21,666 bases of DNA. Source: a virus. Location of the stretch: positions 1-21,666 of the IMG/VR virus record IMGVR_UViG_3300017772_000164, one strand, 5' to 3'. The position numbers were made by a program, and so were the translations under genes. The notes under the pieces are model-generated. The model saw nothing but the letters and a program-made list of their open reading frames with translations. It had not been told where the DNA came from and ran no database searches. This document shows, one piece after another, positions 16,312 to 21,517 of the stretch (its first letter is position 1; each line of letters opens with the position of its first letter).

Positions 16312-16342
16312 GAGTCTATTTTAATTAATAGGCTCTTTTTTT
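16312..16342 (+). terminator. Strong intrinsic terminator closing the late operon
   Basis: GAGTCTATT (16312-16320) pairs with AATAGGCTC (16327-16335) over nine base pairs with one G-T wobble and a 6-nt loop, and seven T residues follow (16336-16342). It lies 50 nt after the phosphoesterase stop and before the early promoter, so it separates the two transcription units. Confidence 0.92.
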
Positions 16343-16448
16343 GTCTTAAAACTAATAAATATTAATTCTTTTTAACTTTTTTATATAATTATTTTAACCT
16401 AGTAAAGTTAATTTAATTACTTTTTTTTGTGTTTTTATTGTGAATAAG

Positions 16449-16479
16449 TTTGCACAATTAAAAAAAGCTTGTATATTTG
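16449..16479 (+). promoter_or_regulatory. Early promoter, Bacteroidota type (TTTG-N19-TATATTTG)
   Basis: TTTG at 16449-16452 and TATATTTG at 16472-16479 match both halves of the Bacteroidota sigma-ABfr promoter (-33 TTTG, -7 TAnnTTTG) exactly, with the usual 19-bp spacing. It lies 107 bp past the late terminator and 29 bp before the first early ATG. The 16343-16448 stretch upstream is extremely A/T-rich and holds no gene I can support; regulators may bind there, but I see no clear operator repeat. Confidence 0.82.
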
Positions 16480-16508
16480 TACCAACAATAACACTAAAAA
16501 CAAACACA

Positions 16509-16655
16509 ATGTACAAGATTTATTTTACAAGACTACACAAAGGAACAGAATTAGTAACTAATGTAACTTTCTTAAATGCTGATAATATAAAAGAGGCTAC
16601 TTTATATGCTCTTAAAACTTTTGGAGATAATTTGATTGAGGTTATAGAAAGATAA
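16509..16655 (+). CDS. First early gene, small unknown protein
   Basis: A 48-aa frame starting MYKIYFTRLHKGTELVTNVT and ending FGDNLIEVIER. The same frame is open back to a GTG at 16440, but that longer start would place the promoter inside the gene; the ATG at 16509, 30 nt after the -7 element and behind the A-rich leader AACACTAAAAACAAACACA, is the better choice. The protein looks like a small alpha/beta domain: a strand, then a helix (DNIKEATLYALKTFG). Family unknown. Being first behind the strong early promoter suggests a role right after infection, but nothing specific is visible. Confidence 0.7.
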   Translation: MYKIYFTRLHKGTELVTNVTFLNADNIKEATLYALKTFGDNLIEVIER

Positions 16656-16675
16656 ATTAATAATAACTACTTTTT

Positions 16676-16701
16676 CCCTACATTTCACAATGTGGGGTTT
16701 T
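16676..16701 (+). terminator. Hairpin with short T run in the early leader, possible attenuator
   Basis: CCCTACATT (16676-16684) and AATGTGGGG (16689-16697) pair over nine base pairs, one a T-G wobble, around a TCAC loop; TTTT follows (16698-16701), then GG. The short T run suggests a leaky terminator that would make the first small gene more abundant than the rest of the operon. Confidence 0.55.
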
Positions 16702-16710
16702 GGTGGTATA

Positions 16711-16732
16711 AACTAACTAACACTAAATTAAA
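16711..16732 (+). promoter_or_regulatory. Shared early leader, copy 1
   Basis: AACTAACTAACACTAAATTAAA directly precedes the ATG of the interrupted gene. The same pattern occurs upstream of the genes at 16961 and 17411. With no Shine-Dalgarno present, it is probably a translation-enhancing leader. Confidence 0.5.
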
Positions 16733-16948
16733 ATGAATTTTAAAGAATTAAAAGTAATGGCTAGAATACTTGATAGCATCTAAGAAGAACTTTACGAAAG
16801 AGAAAGCTATGGAAAAGTATCTGATGATTTTAAAGAGTCAGAATTAGGTAAAGATTTTAATCAAAATACAAAATTATTGAAGGAGATTCACGATGATATT
16901 GAAAATGTCATTGATAAATCTTTTATATTTTTAAAACTAACTAAATAA
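16733..16948 (+). pseudogene. Small early gene interrupted by an in-frame TAA
   Basis: One continuous frame of 72 codons from the ATG at 16733 to TAA at 16946-16948, broken only by TAA at codon 17 (16781-16783). Before the stop it reads MNFKELKVMARILDSI; after it EELYERESYGKVSDDFKESE, continuing with LLKEIHDDIENVIDKSFIFL. The downstream 54 codons look coding (charged helical protein, codon use like the neighbours) but contain no ATG, so as it stands only a 16-residue peptide would be made. TAA ends most other genes here, so recoding is unlikely. Possible causes: a recent point mutation (CAA or AAA to TAA), a sequencing error, or readthrough. It retains the shared leader, suggesting recent loss. 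Confidence 0.6.
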
Positions 16949-16960
16949 AACTAAATTAAA
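16935..16960 (+). promoter_or_regulatory. Shared early leader, copy 2
   Basis: AACTAACTAAATAAAACTAA followed by ATTAAA sits immediately before the ATG at 16961 and repeats copy 1 with a small insertion. It overlaps the end of the interrupted gene. Confidence 0.5.
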
Positions 16961-17149
16961 ATGAGTACAAAAGAACTATTAATTATGCAATCAATAGCAG
17001 AGTTTAGAAAGTACAAAGAGCTAGAGCTAAACAAGTCTAAACAAGAAGAACAAAGAAAAGATTCTAATATGGCATCTTATCATCAAGGAAAAGCAGATGG
17101 ATTAGATTTATTAATTCAAAGATTAACTTCTATAAATAACTTAAAGTAA
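16961..17149 (+). CDS. Small helical protein of unknown function
   Basis: A 62-aa protein, MSTKELLIMQSIAEFRKYKE onward, almost entirely helical and highly charged (many Lys, Glu and Gln), ending DLLIQRLTSINNLK. The segment NMASYHQGKADGLDLLIQRL, in which a helix carries a Y-H-x-G-x-A-x-G-L-D pattern, is often seen in small phage proteins of unknown role. It is preceded by the second copy of the shared leader and overlaps the next gene by 1 nt. No catalytic motif and no membrane segment. Function unknown. Confidence 0.65.
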   Translation: MSTKELLIMQSIAEFRKYKELELNKSKQEEQRKDSNMASYHQGKADGLDLLIQRLTSINNLK

Positions 17150-17385
17150 TGAAAGACTTAGCAAAGCAAGAATTTTTAAAGAATCAAGCAAAATTAGAAC
17201 TAGGTACTGAAGTACAATTTTTTAAATTTGATTTAGATGATGTTTGCAGCTATACTACTATTATAGCTTTAATAACTTTGATTCTCTATTATTTTACTCC
17301 TATTCTTTTGGATTTAATTATAGGAGGATTTACTGGAGCTATCCTATTGCTCTTATTTTTTTACTTTAAAATAGGAACTAAATAA
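17149..17385 (+). CDS. Two-helix membrane protein of unknown function
   Basis: A 78-aa protein with a cytoplasmic-looking charged N-terminus (MKDLAKQEFLKNQAKLELGT) and two membrane helices at about 35-50 (YTTIIALITLILYYFTP) and 52-73 (ILLDLIIGGFTGAILLLLFF), ending KIGTK. It overlaps the upstream stop by 1 nt (TAATG). An early-expressed small membrane protein could serve in superinfection exclusion or in tethering replication to the membrane; both are guesses from position. It is too far from the lysin, and in the early unit, to be a likely holin. Confidence 0.65.
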   Translation: MKDLAKQEFLKNQAKLELGTEVQFFKFDLDDVCSYTTIIALITLILYYFTPILLDLIIGGFTGAILLLLFFYFKIGTK

Positions 17386-17391
17386 ATTTAT

Positions 17392-17410
17392 AACTAAATA
17401 AAAAATTAAA
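17392..17410 (+). promoter_or_regulatory. Shared early leader, copy 3 (shortened)
   Basis: AACTAAATAAAAAATTAAA precedes the ATG at 17411 and keeps the AACTAA start and AAATTAAA end of the two earlier copies. A second AACTAAATAAA lies just upstream, at the end of the membrane protein gene. Confidence 0.45.
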
Positions 17411-18031
17411 ATGTCTATTATTATTTCAGAATCAACTAAAACTAAAAAAGAACTTATTCCAAGTGGTACTCACATAGCAAGGTGTTATTCTATGATACAT
17501 ATTGGAACTCAAGAATTTGAGTATCAAGGAGAAAAGAAGCAAGCTAATAAGATAAGATTAACTTTTGAACTTCCTTTAGAGCTTAAAGACTTTAATGGAG
17601 AGTCTAAGCCACTTGTTATAGATAAAGAATATACTTTATCACTTCACGAAAAAAGCAATCTTAGAAAGGACCTAGAGAGCTGGAGGGGTAAATCTTTTAG
17701 TCCTAAAGAGCTTGCTAATTTTGATGTTACAAAACTAATCGGAATAGCTTGCAATATTTCAATTATTCATAAAGAATCTAATTCTGGTAAAATGTTTGCT
17801 TTTATTTCTAATATCAGCAGTCTATCTAAAGGAGTAGAAGCTCCTGGTCAAATTAATGATTCTTTTGAGTTTAATTATACTGATAAATTTAATAAAGAAT
17901 GGCTTAATGAGATTTGTCCAGCCTGGATCAAAGAACAGATAGAAAAATCAAAAGAATATAAATTATCACTTTTAGATAATTATGACTTTGATAAAGAGAC
18001 TAATGATTTAGAAGATGATTTACCTTTTTAA
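17411..18031 (+). CDS. Single-stranded DNA-binding protein candidate
   Basis: The 206-aa protein ends NDLEDDLPF, a close match to the acidic C-terminal tip (DDDLPF) by which bacterial SSBs recruit replication and repair partners. The body is beta-rich with strands in TKKELIPSGTHIARCYSMIH, KIRLTFELP and IGIACNISIIHKESNSGKMF followed by AFISNISSLSKG, consistent with an OB-like fold and similar to phage proteins annotated as ssDNA-binding or DUF669-like. An aromatic-rich region (FEFNYTDKFNKEWLNEICPA) links to the tail. It lies in the early operon ahead of the initiator genes. I do not see a canonical SSB core, so the call rests on tail, strands and context. Confidence 0.6.
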   Translation: MSIIISESTKTKKELIPSGTHIARCYSMIHIGTQEFEYQGEKKQANKIRLTFELPLELKDFNGESKPLVIDKEYTLSLHEKSNLRKDLESWRGKSFSPKELANFDVTKLIGIACNISIIHKESNSGKMFAFISNISSLSKGVEAPGQINDSFEFNYTDKFNKEWLNEICPAWIKEQIEKSKEYKLSLLDNYDFDKETNDLEDDLPF

Positions 18032-18032
18032 G

Positions 18033-18257
18033 ATGATGGTAGTAGATTCTTATTATATAGAAGAAGATGATTATATTATGGAAATCTTCTATAAATATTC
18101 AAAAGATAGAGGAGATTATTTTTCTCCTCCTTCTTCTGAACTTGAAATAAAAAAAGTATTAATTAACTCTGAAGAATTAACTCAGTTATTTTGGGACTAT
18201 ATAGAAACAGAAGAGCTTTTAGAGATTATAGAATCAGATGCTAATTCTAAATTATGA
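18033..18257 (+). CDS. Small acidic protein of unknown function
   Basis: A 74-aa frame reading MMVVDSYYIEEDDYIMEIFY and ending EIIESDANSKL. It is rich in Glu, Asp and Tyr with strands early and a helix at the end (EELTQLFWDYIETEELLEII). The frame is open to an ATG at 18015, which would overlap the SSB-like gene by 17 nt; I prefer 18033, one base after that stop. The next gene starts in an ATGA overlap. No family recognised; a small acidic early protein could mimic DNA or bind a host factor, but this is a guess. Confidence 0.6.
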   Translation: MMVVDSYYIEEDDYIMEIFYKYSKDRGDYFSPPSSELEIKKVLINSEELTQLFWDYIETEELLEIIESDANSKL

Positions 18258-18451
18258 AAGATAAATTATTAAAAGAAAAAATTGATGAAATTCTTTTTAG
18301 AAGTCACCAAGTAATTAACTCATCAACTGGCTTAGATATTAGTAAATCTAAAAGAGATGAAGCCAGGAGAGAAAGTAGAAAGATTTTAAAAGAATTAAAA
18401 GATTTAGATATTACAATATATAATATAGTTAAAGAAGAATTCAATGGATGA
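18254..18451 (+). CDS. Small helical protein of unknown function
   Basis: A 65-aa basic helical protein, MKDKLLKEKIDEILFRSHQV onward, with KSKRDEARRESRKILKELKD in its second half and an end in IVKEEFNG. It is coupled by ATGA to the gene before and overlaps the DnaA-like gene by 8 nt. Charge pattern suggests a helical hairpin. No known motif is visible. Its position directly before the DnaA-like gene suggests a replication accessory role, unproven. Confidence 0.62.
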   Translation: MKDKLLKEKIDEILFRSHQVINSSTGLDISKSKRDEARRESRKILKELKDLDITIYNIVKEEFNG

Positions 18452-18863
18452 GATAGAAAGAATAATTAAAGAAAAAGATAATGTCAAAAGCATTATTAAA
18501 TGTACTTGCTTAATTCATAATATAAGCTTACAAGATTTTAATTTAAATTCAAGAGAAAGAAGGCTTATAGATGCTCGGAGAATGGCCTATGCTTTATCTA
18601 AAGACTTATTAGACTTTGGATGGTCCAGAATAGGTAAAGAGTTTAAAATGAATCACGCATCTATTATCCATCACTATAAGCAGCATAAAAGCTTTTTAAA
18701 TACTGATAGTTATTACTTTAATAAATATGATAGTTTATTAGAAGTAGCTAAATGTGAGATTGGATATGTTGAAATTGATAGCATCATAGAAGAAGCTAGA
18801 AGAATTAATAAGCAAAGAATTGAAGAAAGATTAAATATTAAAAATAAAGTTAAAGAATTATGA
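18444..18863 (+). CDS. DnaA domain IV-like DNA-binding protein
   Basis: Residues about 37-85 resemble domain IV of DnaA, the part that reads DnaA boxes: RERRLIDARRMAYALSKDLL, then FGWSRIGKEF, then the signature NHASIIHHYKQHK (residues 70-82), where DnaA has DHTTVLHACRKI. The basic loop and the signature helix are both present. There is no AAA+ ATPase (domain III), so at 139 aa this is only a DNA-binding unit plus helical N- and C-termini. The match predicts binding to TTATCCACA-like boxes. Three of those lie at 19464-19508 in this same operon. It could recruit host DnaA or compete with it. Frame overlaps both neighbours (8 nt and ATGA). Confidence 0.85.
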   Translation: MDEIERIIKEKDNVKSIIKCTCLIHNISLQDFNLNSRERRLIDARRMAYALSKDLLDFGWSRIGKEFKMNHASIIHHYKQHKSFLNTDSYYFNKYDSLLEVAKCEIGYVEIDSIIEEARRINKQRIEERLNIKNKVKEL

Positions 18864-19171
18864 AAACAGTTAGAGATAAAATAATTAAGATGTTAATGGA
18901 TAATCCAAGTAATAGTGATTTTAGTAATAAACTAATTGCCAATTTTTGGTATAAAGAAATTATAAAATCTGGAGCTGATCCTAAAGAATTATCTGCTTTT
19001 GATTTTCTTAATATGATAGCTAATTATAAATTAACTTCAAGTGAAACTATAAGAAGAACAAGTGCTGATATTCAGAAAGAGCATAAAGAGCTTAGAGGTA
19101 AAAATTATAAAAAAAGACAAACTACTTTACAAAATAAAGTAAGAAAAGAATTGGGATATGAAACTTATTAG
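18860..19171 (+). CDS. Conserved-looking phage protein of unknown function
   Basis: A 103-aa protein, helical, with SNKLIANFWYKEIIKSGADP in the first half and TSSETIRRTSADIQKEHKEL followed by RGKNYKKRQTTLQNKVRKEL in the second. The combination of a short helix ending in FWY, a linker with LTSSETIRR and a basic tail is a pattern I have seen in small phage early proteins next to replication genes, but I cannot name a domain. The basic C-terminal half (many Lys and Arg) suggests nucleic-acid contact. It lies between the DnaA-like and initiator genes and overlaps each by 4 and 14 nt. Confidence 0.7.
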   Translation: MKTVRDKIIKMLMDNPSNSDFSNKLIANFWYKEIIKSGADPKELSAFDFLNMIANYKLTSSETIRRTSADIQKEHKELRGKNYKKRQTTLQNKVRKELGYETY

Positions 19172-19868
19172 AGTTAAAAAAGACACTAATTTTACTACTA
19201 TTAATAATGCTTTTATTTTTAATAAAAATATGAGCTTAAAAGCTAAAGGTTTATTATGTCATATTCTAGCTTTACCAAACGATTGGACTCTTTATGTAGA
19301 AGAAGTTGGTAAATGGCATAAAGATGGCAAAGGGTCTATATATTCTGCTTTTAAAGAGCTTACTGCTAATGGATATATGAAAAGAGAGAAGGTAAGAGAT
19401 GAAGCTGGAAAGATAGTTAAATGGGATTATTTAATTTTTGAGAAGCCACATACCGATTTTCAAGATGTGGATAATCCAGATGTGGATAATCCAGATGTTG
19501 ATAATCAGCAACTACTAAAGACTAATATAACTAAAGACTTAATTAAAGTAAATACTAATAGTAATAAAACAGAAGCTTTTAATTATCCAATTGAGTTAAA
19601 TCTTGAATCTTGGAAACTTTGGAAAGAATTTAAAAATGAACAGTTTAAAACTAAATTTAAGCCAATTGGAGAAAAAGCAGCTATAGTAAAACTTTTAAAA
19701 ATATCGAGAGGATGTTTAGAAACTCAATCTTCTATAATAAATCAATCAATAGAAAATGGATGGAAAGGTTTATTTAAATTAAAAGAAGAAAAAGGAAGTA
19801 AAGCTCAAGCAATACTTTCAGAATATGAAAAAGGACTTAATTTAATTAATAATCAATATGATGACTAA
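19158..19868 (+). CDS. Replication initiator (winged-helix, lambda O-like role)
   Basis: Residues about 10-95 form the winged-helix domain common to phage and plasmid replication initiators: NFTTINNAFIFNKNMSLKAK, GLLCHILALPNDWTLYVEEV and GSIYSAFKELTANGYMKREK (the recognition helix and wing). Residues 103-116 are a repeat (DVDN-P-DVDN-P-DVDN), and a linker plus a C-terminal domain (about 135-236, with WKLWKEFKNEQFKTKFKPIG) follow, probably for helicase-loader contact. The DNA encoding the repeat carries DnaA boxes, so the origin seems to lie inside this gene, as in lambda O. It overlaps the upstream gene by 14 nt and the next by 11 nt. Length of 236 aa suits the class. Confidence 0.82.
   Translation: MKLIRVKKDTNFTTINNAFIFNKNMSLKAKGLLCHILALPNDWTLYVEEVGKWHKDGKGSIYSAFKELTANGYMKREKVRDEAGKIVKWDYLIFEKPHTDFQDVDNPDVDNPDVDNQQLLKTNITKDLIKVNTNSNKTEAFNYPIELNLESWKLWKEFKNEQFKTKFKPIGEKAAIVKLLKISRGCLETQSSIINQSIENGWKGLFKLKEEKGSKAQAILSEYEKGLNLINNQYDD
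19464..19508 (+). repeat. Three 15-bp iterons with DnaA boxes, candidate replication origin
   Basis: The unit GATGTGGATAATCCA occurs at 19464-19478 and 19479-19493, and a variant GATGTTGATAATCAG at 19494-19508. Each contains a DnaA box on the minus strand: TGTGGATAA at 19466-19474 and 19481-19489 is the exact reverse complement of TTATCCACA, and TGTTGATAA at 19496-19504 differs by one base. The DNA right downstream (19510-19600) is almost pure A/T with few C or G, suiting an unwinding element. In the protein the units encode the DVDN(P/Q) repeats. Confidence 0.75.
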
Positions 19869-20115
19869 AGAAGAAGAAATAGATTTAAATTTATTAATAG
19901 CTACATTTAGAGCTTTTAATGAGCAGCTTTATATTTTAAAGGGAACACATTCTGGAATAGTAAAGCAGAAATTTAATAGATTAGTTAAAGTAGCTAATCA
20001 ATATGAAAAAGAAGTGATAAAGTGGACTAGGGAAAATGATTTAGAATCAGTTTATGATTTATTAATGGATGTAATAATAGAAGTAAAAAAGCAAGTAAAT
20101 GAAGGACAAAAGTAA
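19858..20115 (+). CDS. Helical protein of unknown function in the replication operon
   Basis: An 85-aa, fully helical acidic protein: MMTKEEEIDLNLLIATFRAF, HSGIVKQKFNRLVKVANQYE, DLESVYDLLMDVIIEVKKQV. It looks like a four-helix or coiled-coil adaptor. The start is either of two adjacent ATGs at 19858 and 19861; it overlaps the initiator gene by 11 nt and the next by 17 nt. No family recognised. Position after the initiator fits a partner protein or helicase-loader subunit, which is a guess. Confidence 0.65.
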   Translation: MMTKEEEIDLNLLIATFRAFNEQLYILKGTHSGIVKQKFNRLVKVANQYEKEVIKWTRENDLESVYDLLMDVIIEVKKQVNEGQK

Positions 20116-20506
20116 GCAGATTTGGAATCTATATAAAACAAATGAAAAGCAATTAGTAATAGAATGCTTTAATATTTTATCAGAATTTTATGTTCATCTT
20201 GGACATAAATCAGAAGCTCAAATAGTTAATGCTCTTAATAAAATTTTTGTAGAAGATTTAATAACTAGATATTCTTTTATGGAAATAGAAGAAGTAAGAT
20301 TTGCAATTCACAAAGGGATTAAGGATAATGATCCTCCTTTGTTTGTTAATGTTCCAACTTGGAATAAATTTTTAAGAGATTATAGGAAATCTGAACAATT
20401 TAGAAGGCAGTCTAATGCAATAGAAGAATATACTATTTATAAAAAAAGAATGGAAGGATTTGGCAAAGCTTTAAAAAATAGAGAAGTTAAAAAGATAGGT
20501 AAATGA
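20099..20506 (+). CDS. Unknown protein, possible replication accessory factor
   Basis: A 135-aa protein with helical N-terminal half (KQLVIECFNILSEFYVHLGH, then KSEAQIVNALNKIFVEDLIT) and a conserved-looking middle (IEEVRFAIHKGIKDNDPPLF, then VNVPTWNKFLRDYRKSEQFR). The C-terminus is basic (KALKNREVKKIGK). The stretch with FAIHKGIKDNDPPLFVNVPT resembles helical domains in phage helicase-loader-like proteins where a short helix is followed by an N-V-P-x-W turn, but I cannot name a family with confidence. Its place after the initiator would suit a loader. It overlaps the next gene by ATGA. Confidence 0.6.
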   Translation: MKDKSKQIWNLYKTNEKQLVIECFNILSEFYVHLGHKSEAQIVNALNKIFVEDLITRYSFMEIEEVRFAIHKGIKDNDPPLFVNVPTWNKFLRDYRKSEQFRRQSNAIEEYTIYKKRMEGFGKALKNREVKKIGK

Positions 20507-21144
20507 ATATTTTAGAGTTATTTGCTGGTAGTAGGTCTATTGGTAATGTTGCTGATGATTTAGGATGTAATGTTTTTAGTGTTGACATAAACAATTTTAA
20601 AAATATAAATTTAGTTAAAGACATAGAATTTTTATCTCCTAAAGATATTCCATTTATACCAGATATGATATGGGCATCTCCTCCTTGTACTACATACTCT
20701 ATTGCTGCTATTAGTCATCATAGACCAACAAATAATAAATTATCTGAATTTGCTTTAAAGTCAGATAGATTAGTAAAAAAGACTTTAGAATTAATAAAAC
20801 ATTATAATTGTATTTATTATATTGAGAATCCTAGAGGTTTATTAAGAAAACAAAAATATATGTTAGGAATACCTAAAACAACAATATGGTATTGTAAATA
20901 TGGAGATAATAGAGCAAAGCCAACTGATATTTTTAGCAATAACATTTTTAATTTATTTAATGAAAATGGATGGATACCAAAAGAAAAATGTTTTAATAAT
21001 AATATAAATTGTCATCACGAATCTGCTCCAAGAGGTAGTAACACAGGCACGCAAGGATTAAAAAATAATTATGAAAGGAGTAAAATACCTTATTTATTAT
21101 GCAAAGAAATAATAGAATCTACAAAAAATGGCTACAATAAGTAA
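20503..21144 (+). CDS. C5-cytosine DNA methyltransferase-like protein
   Basis: The 213-aa protein shows motif I (LELFAGSRSIG, SAM binding), motif II/III (VFSVDIN), motif IV with the catalytic Cys62 (WASPPCTTYS) and motif VI (YYIENPRG, Glu108), here ENP instead of the usual ENV. KPTDIF near 139-144 resembles motif VIII-type sequence. At 213 aa it is shorter than typical C5 enzymes (300 or more), and I see no separate target-recognition domain, so its specificity cannot be read. Roles could be protecting phage DNA against host restriction or altering gene expression. No cognate restriction enzyme is adjacent. It overlaps neighbours by 4 and 17 nt. Confidence 0.85.
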   Translation: MNILELFAGSRSIGNVADDLGCNVFSVDINNFKNINLVKDIEFLSPKDIPFIPDMIWASPPCTTYSIAAISHHRPTNNKLSEFALKSDRLVKKTLELIKHYNCIYYIENPRGLLRKQKYMLGIPKTTIWYCKYGDNRAKPTDIFSNNIFNLFNENGWIPKEKCFNNNINCHHESAPRGSNTGTQGLKNNYERSKIPYLLCKEIIESTKNGYNK

Positions 21145-21517
21145 ACTTAAAAAGAAGCTTGATAAGATATTCAGCGAATACATTAGACTAAGAGATTCTG
21201 ATTATAAAGGAAATTGTAAATGTATTTCTTGTGGTAAAGAAGCTCCAGCTTTTGGAGGGTCTACTCACGCGGGCCATCTATTTAGCCGACGTTATCTCTC
21301 AATAAGATTTGATGAGAAAAATGTAAATGCTCAATGTTCCTATTGTAATACTTTTCTTAGCGGTAACCAAATTAAGGCCGCCAGGGGAGTAGAGAATAAA
21401 TGGGGAGAAGGAACAGTAGCTAATTTAGAATCTAGAATGCACGTAACTACAAAACTATCTAGAATTGACTATGAAGAAGCTATAGAGAATATTAAAAGAA
21501 AGATTAAAGAATTATGA
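21128..21517 (+). CDS. ninG: NinG (Rap)-like recombination protein
   Basis: The 129-aa protein matches the lambda NinG family: zinc-binding Cys cluster GNCKCISCGK (C30, C32, C35), then THAGHLFSRRYLSIRFDEKN (H47, H50) and VNAQCSYCNTFLSGNQ (C70, C73), the HNH-like core. Lambda NinG/Rap is a structure-specific endonuclease acting on Holliday junctions and D-loops in phage recombination. Lambda's protein is longer, but this short form covers the core. The start ATG at 21128 overlaps the methyltransferase end by 17 nt and the next gene begins in an ATGA overlap. The conserved core has unusually high GC and rare CGA CGT codons. Confidence 0.9.
   Translation: MATISKLKKKLDKIFSEYIRLRDSDYKGNCKCISCGKEAPAFGGSTHAGHLFSRRYLSIRFDEKNVNAQCSYCNTFLSGNQIKAARGVENKWGEGTVANLESRMHVTTKLSRIDYEEAIENIKRKIKEL

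Noticed and set aside
16733-16948. Stop codon recoding (TAA read as an amino acid) to explain the interrupted gene
   Set aside because: TAA ends most of the clearly real genes in the window, including capsid, tail tube and tape measure, so TAA is a working stop here.
19464-19508. Reading the three 15-bp repeats as a CRISPR array or simple microsatellite
   Set aside because: Units are contiguous without spacers and in-frame within a coding gene; the DnaA box match gives a better explanation.
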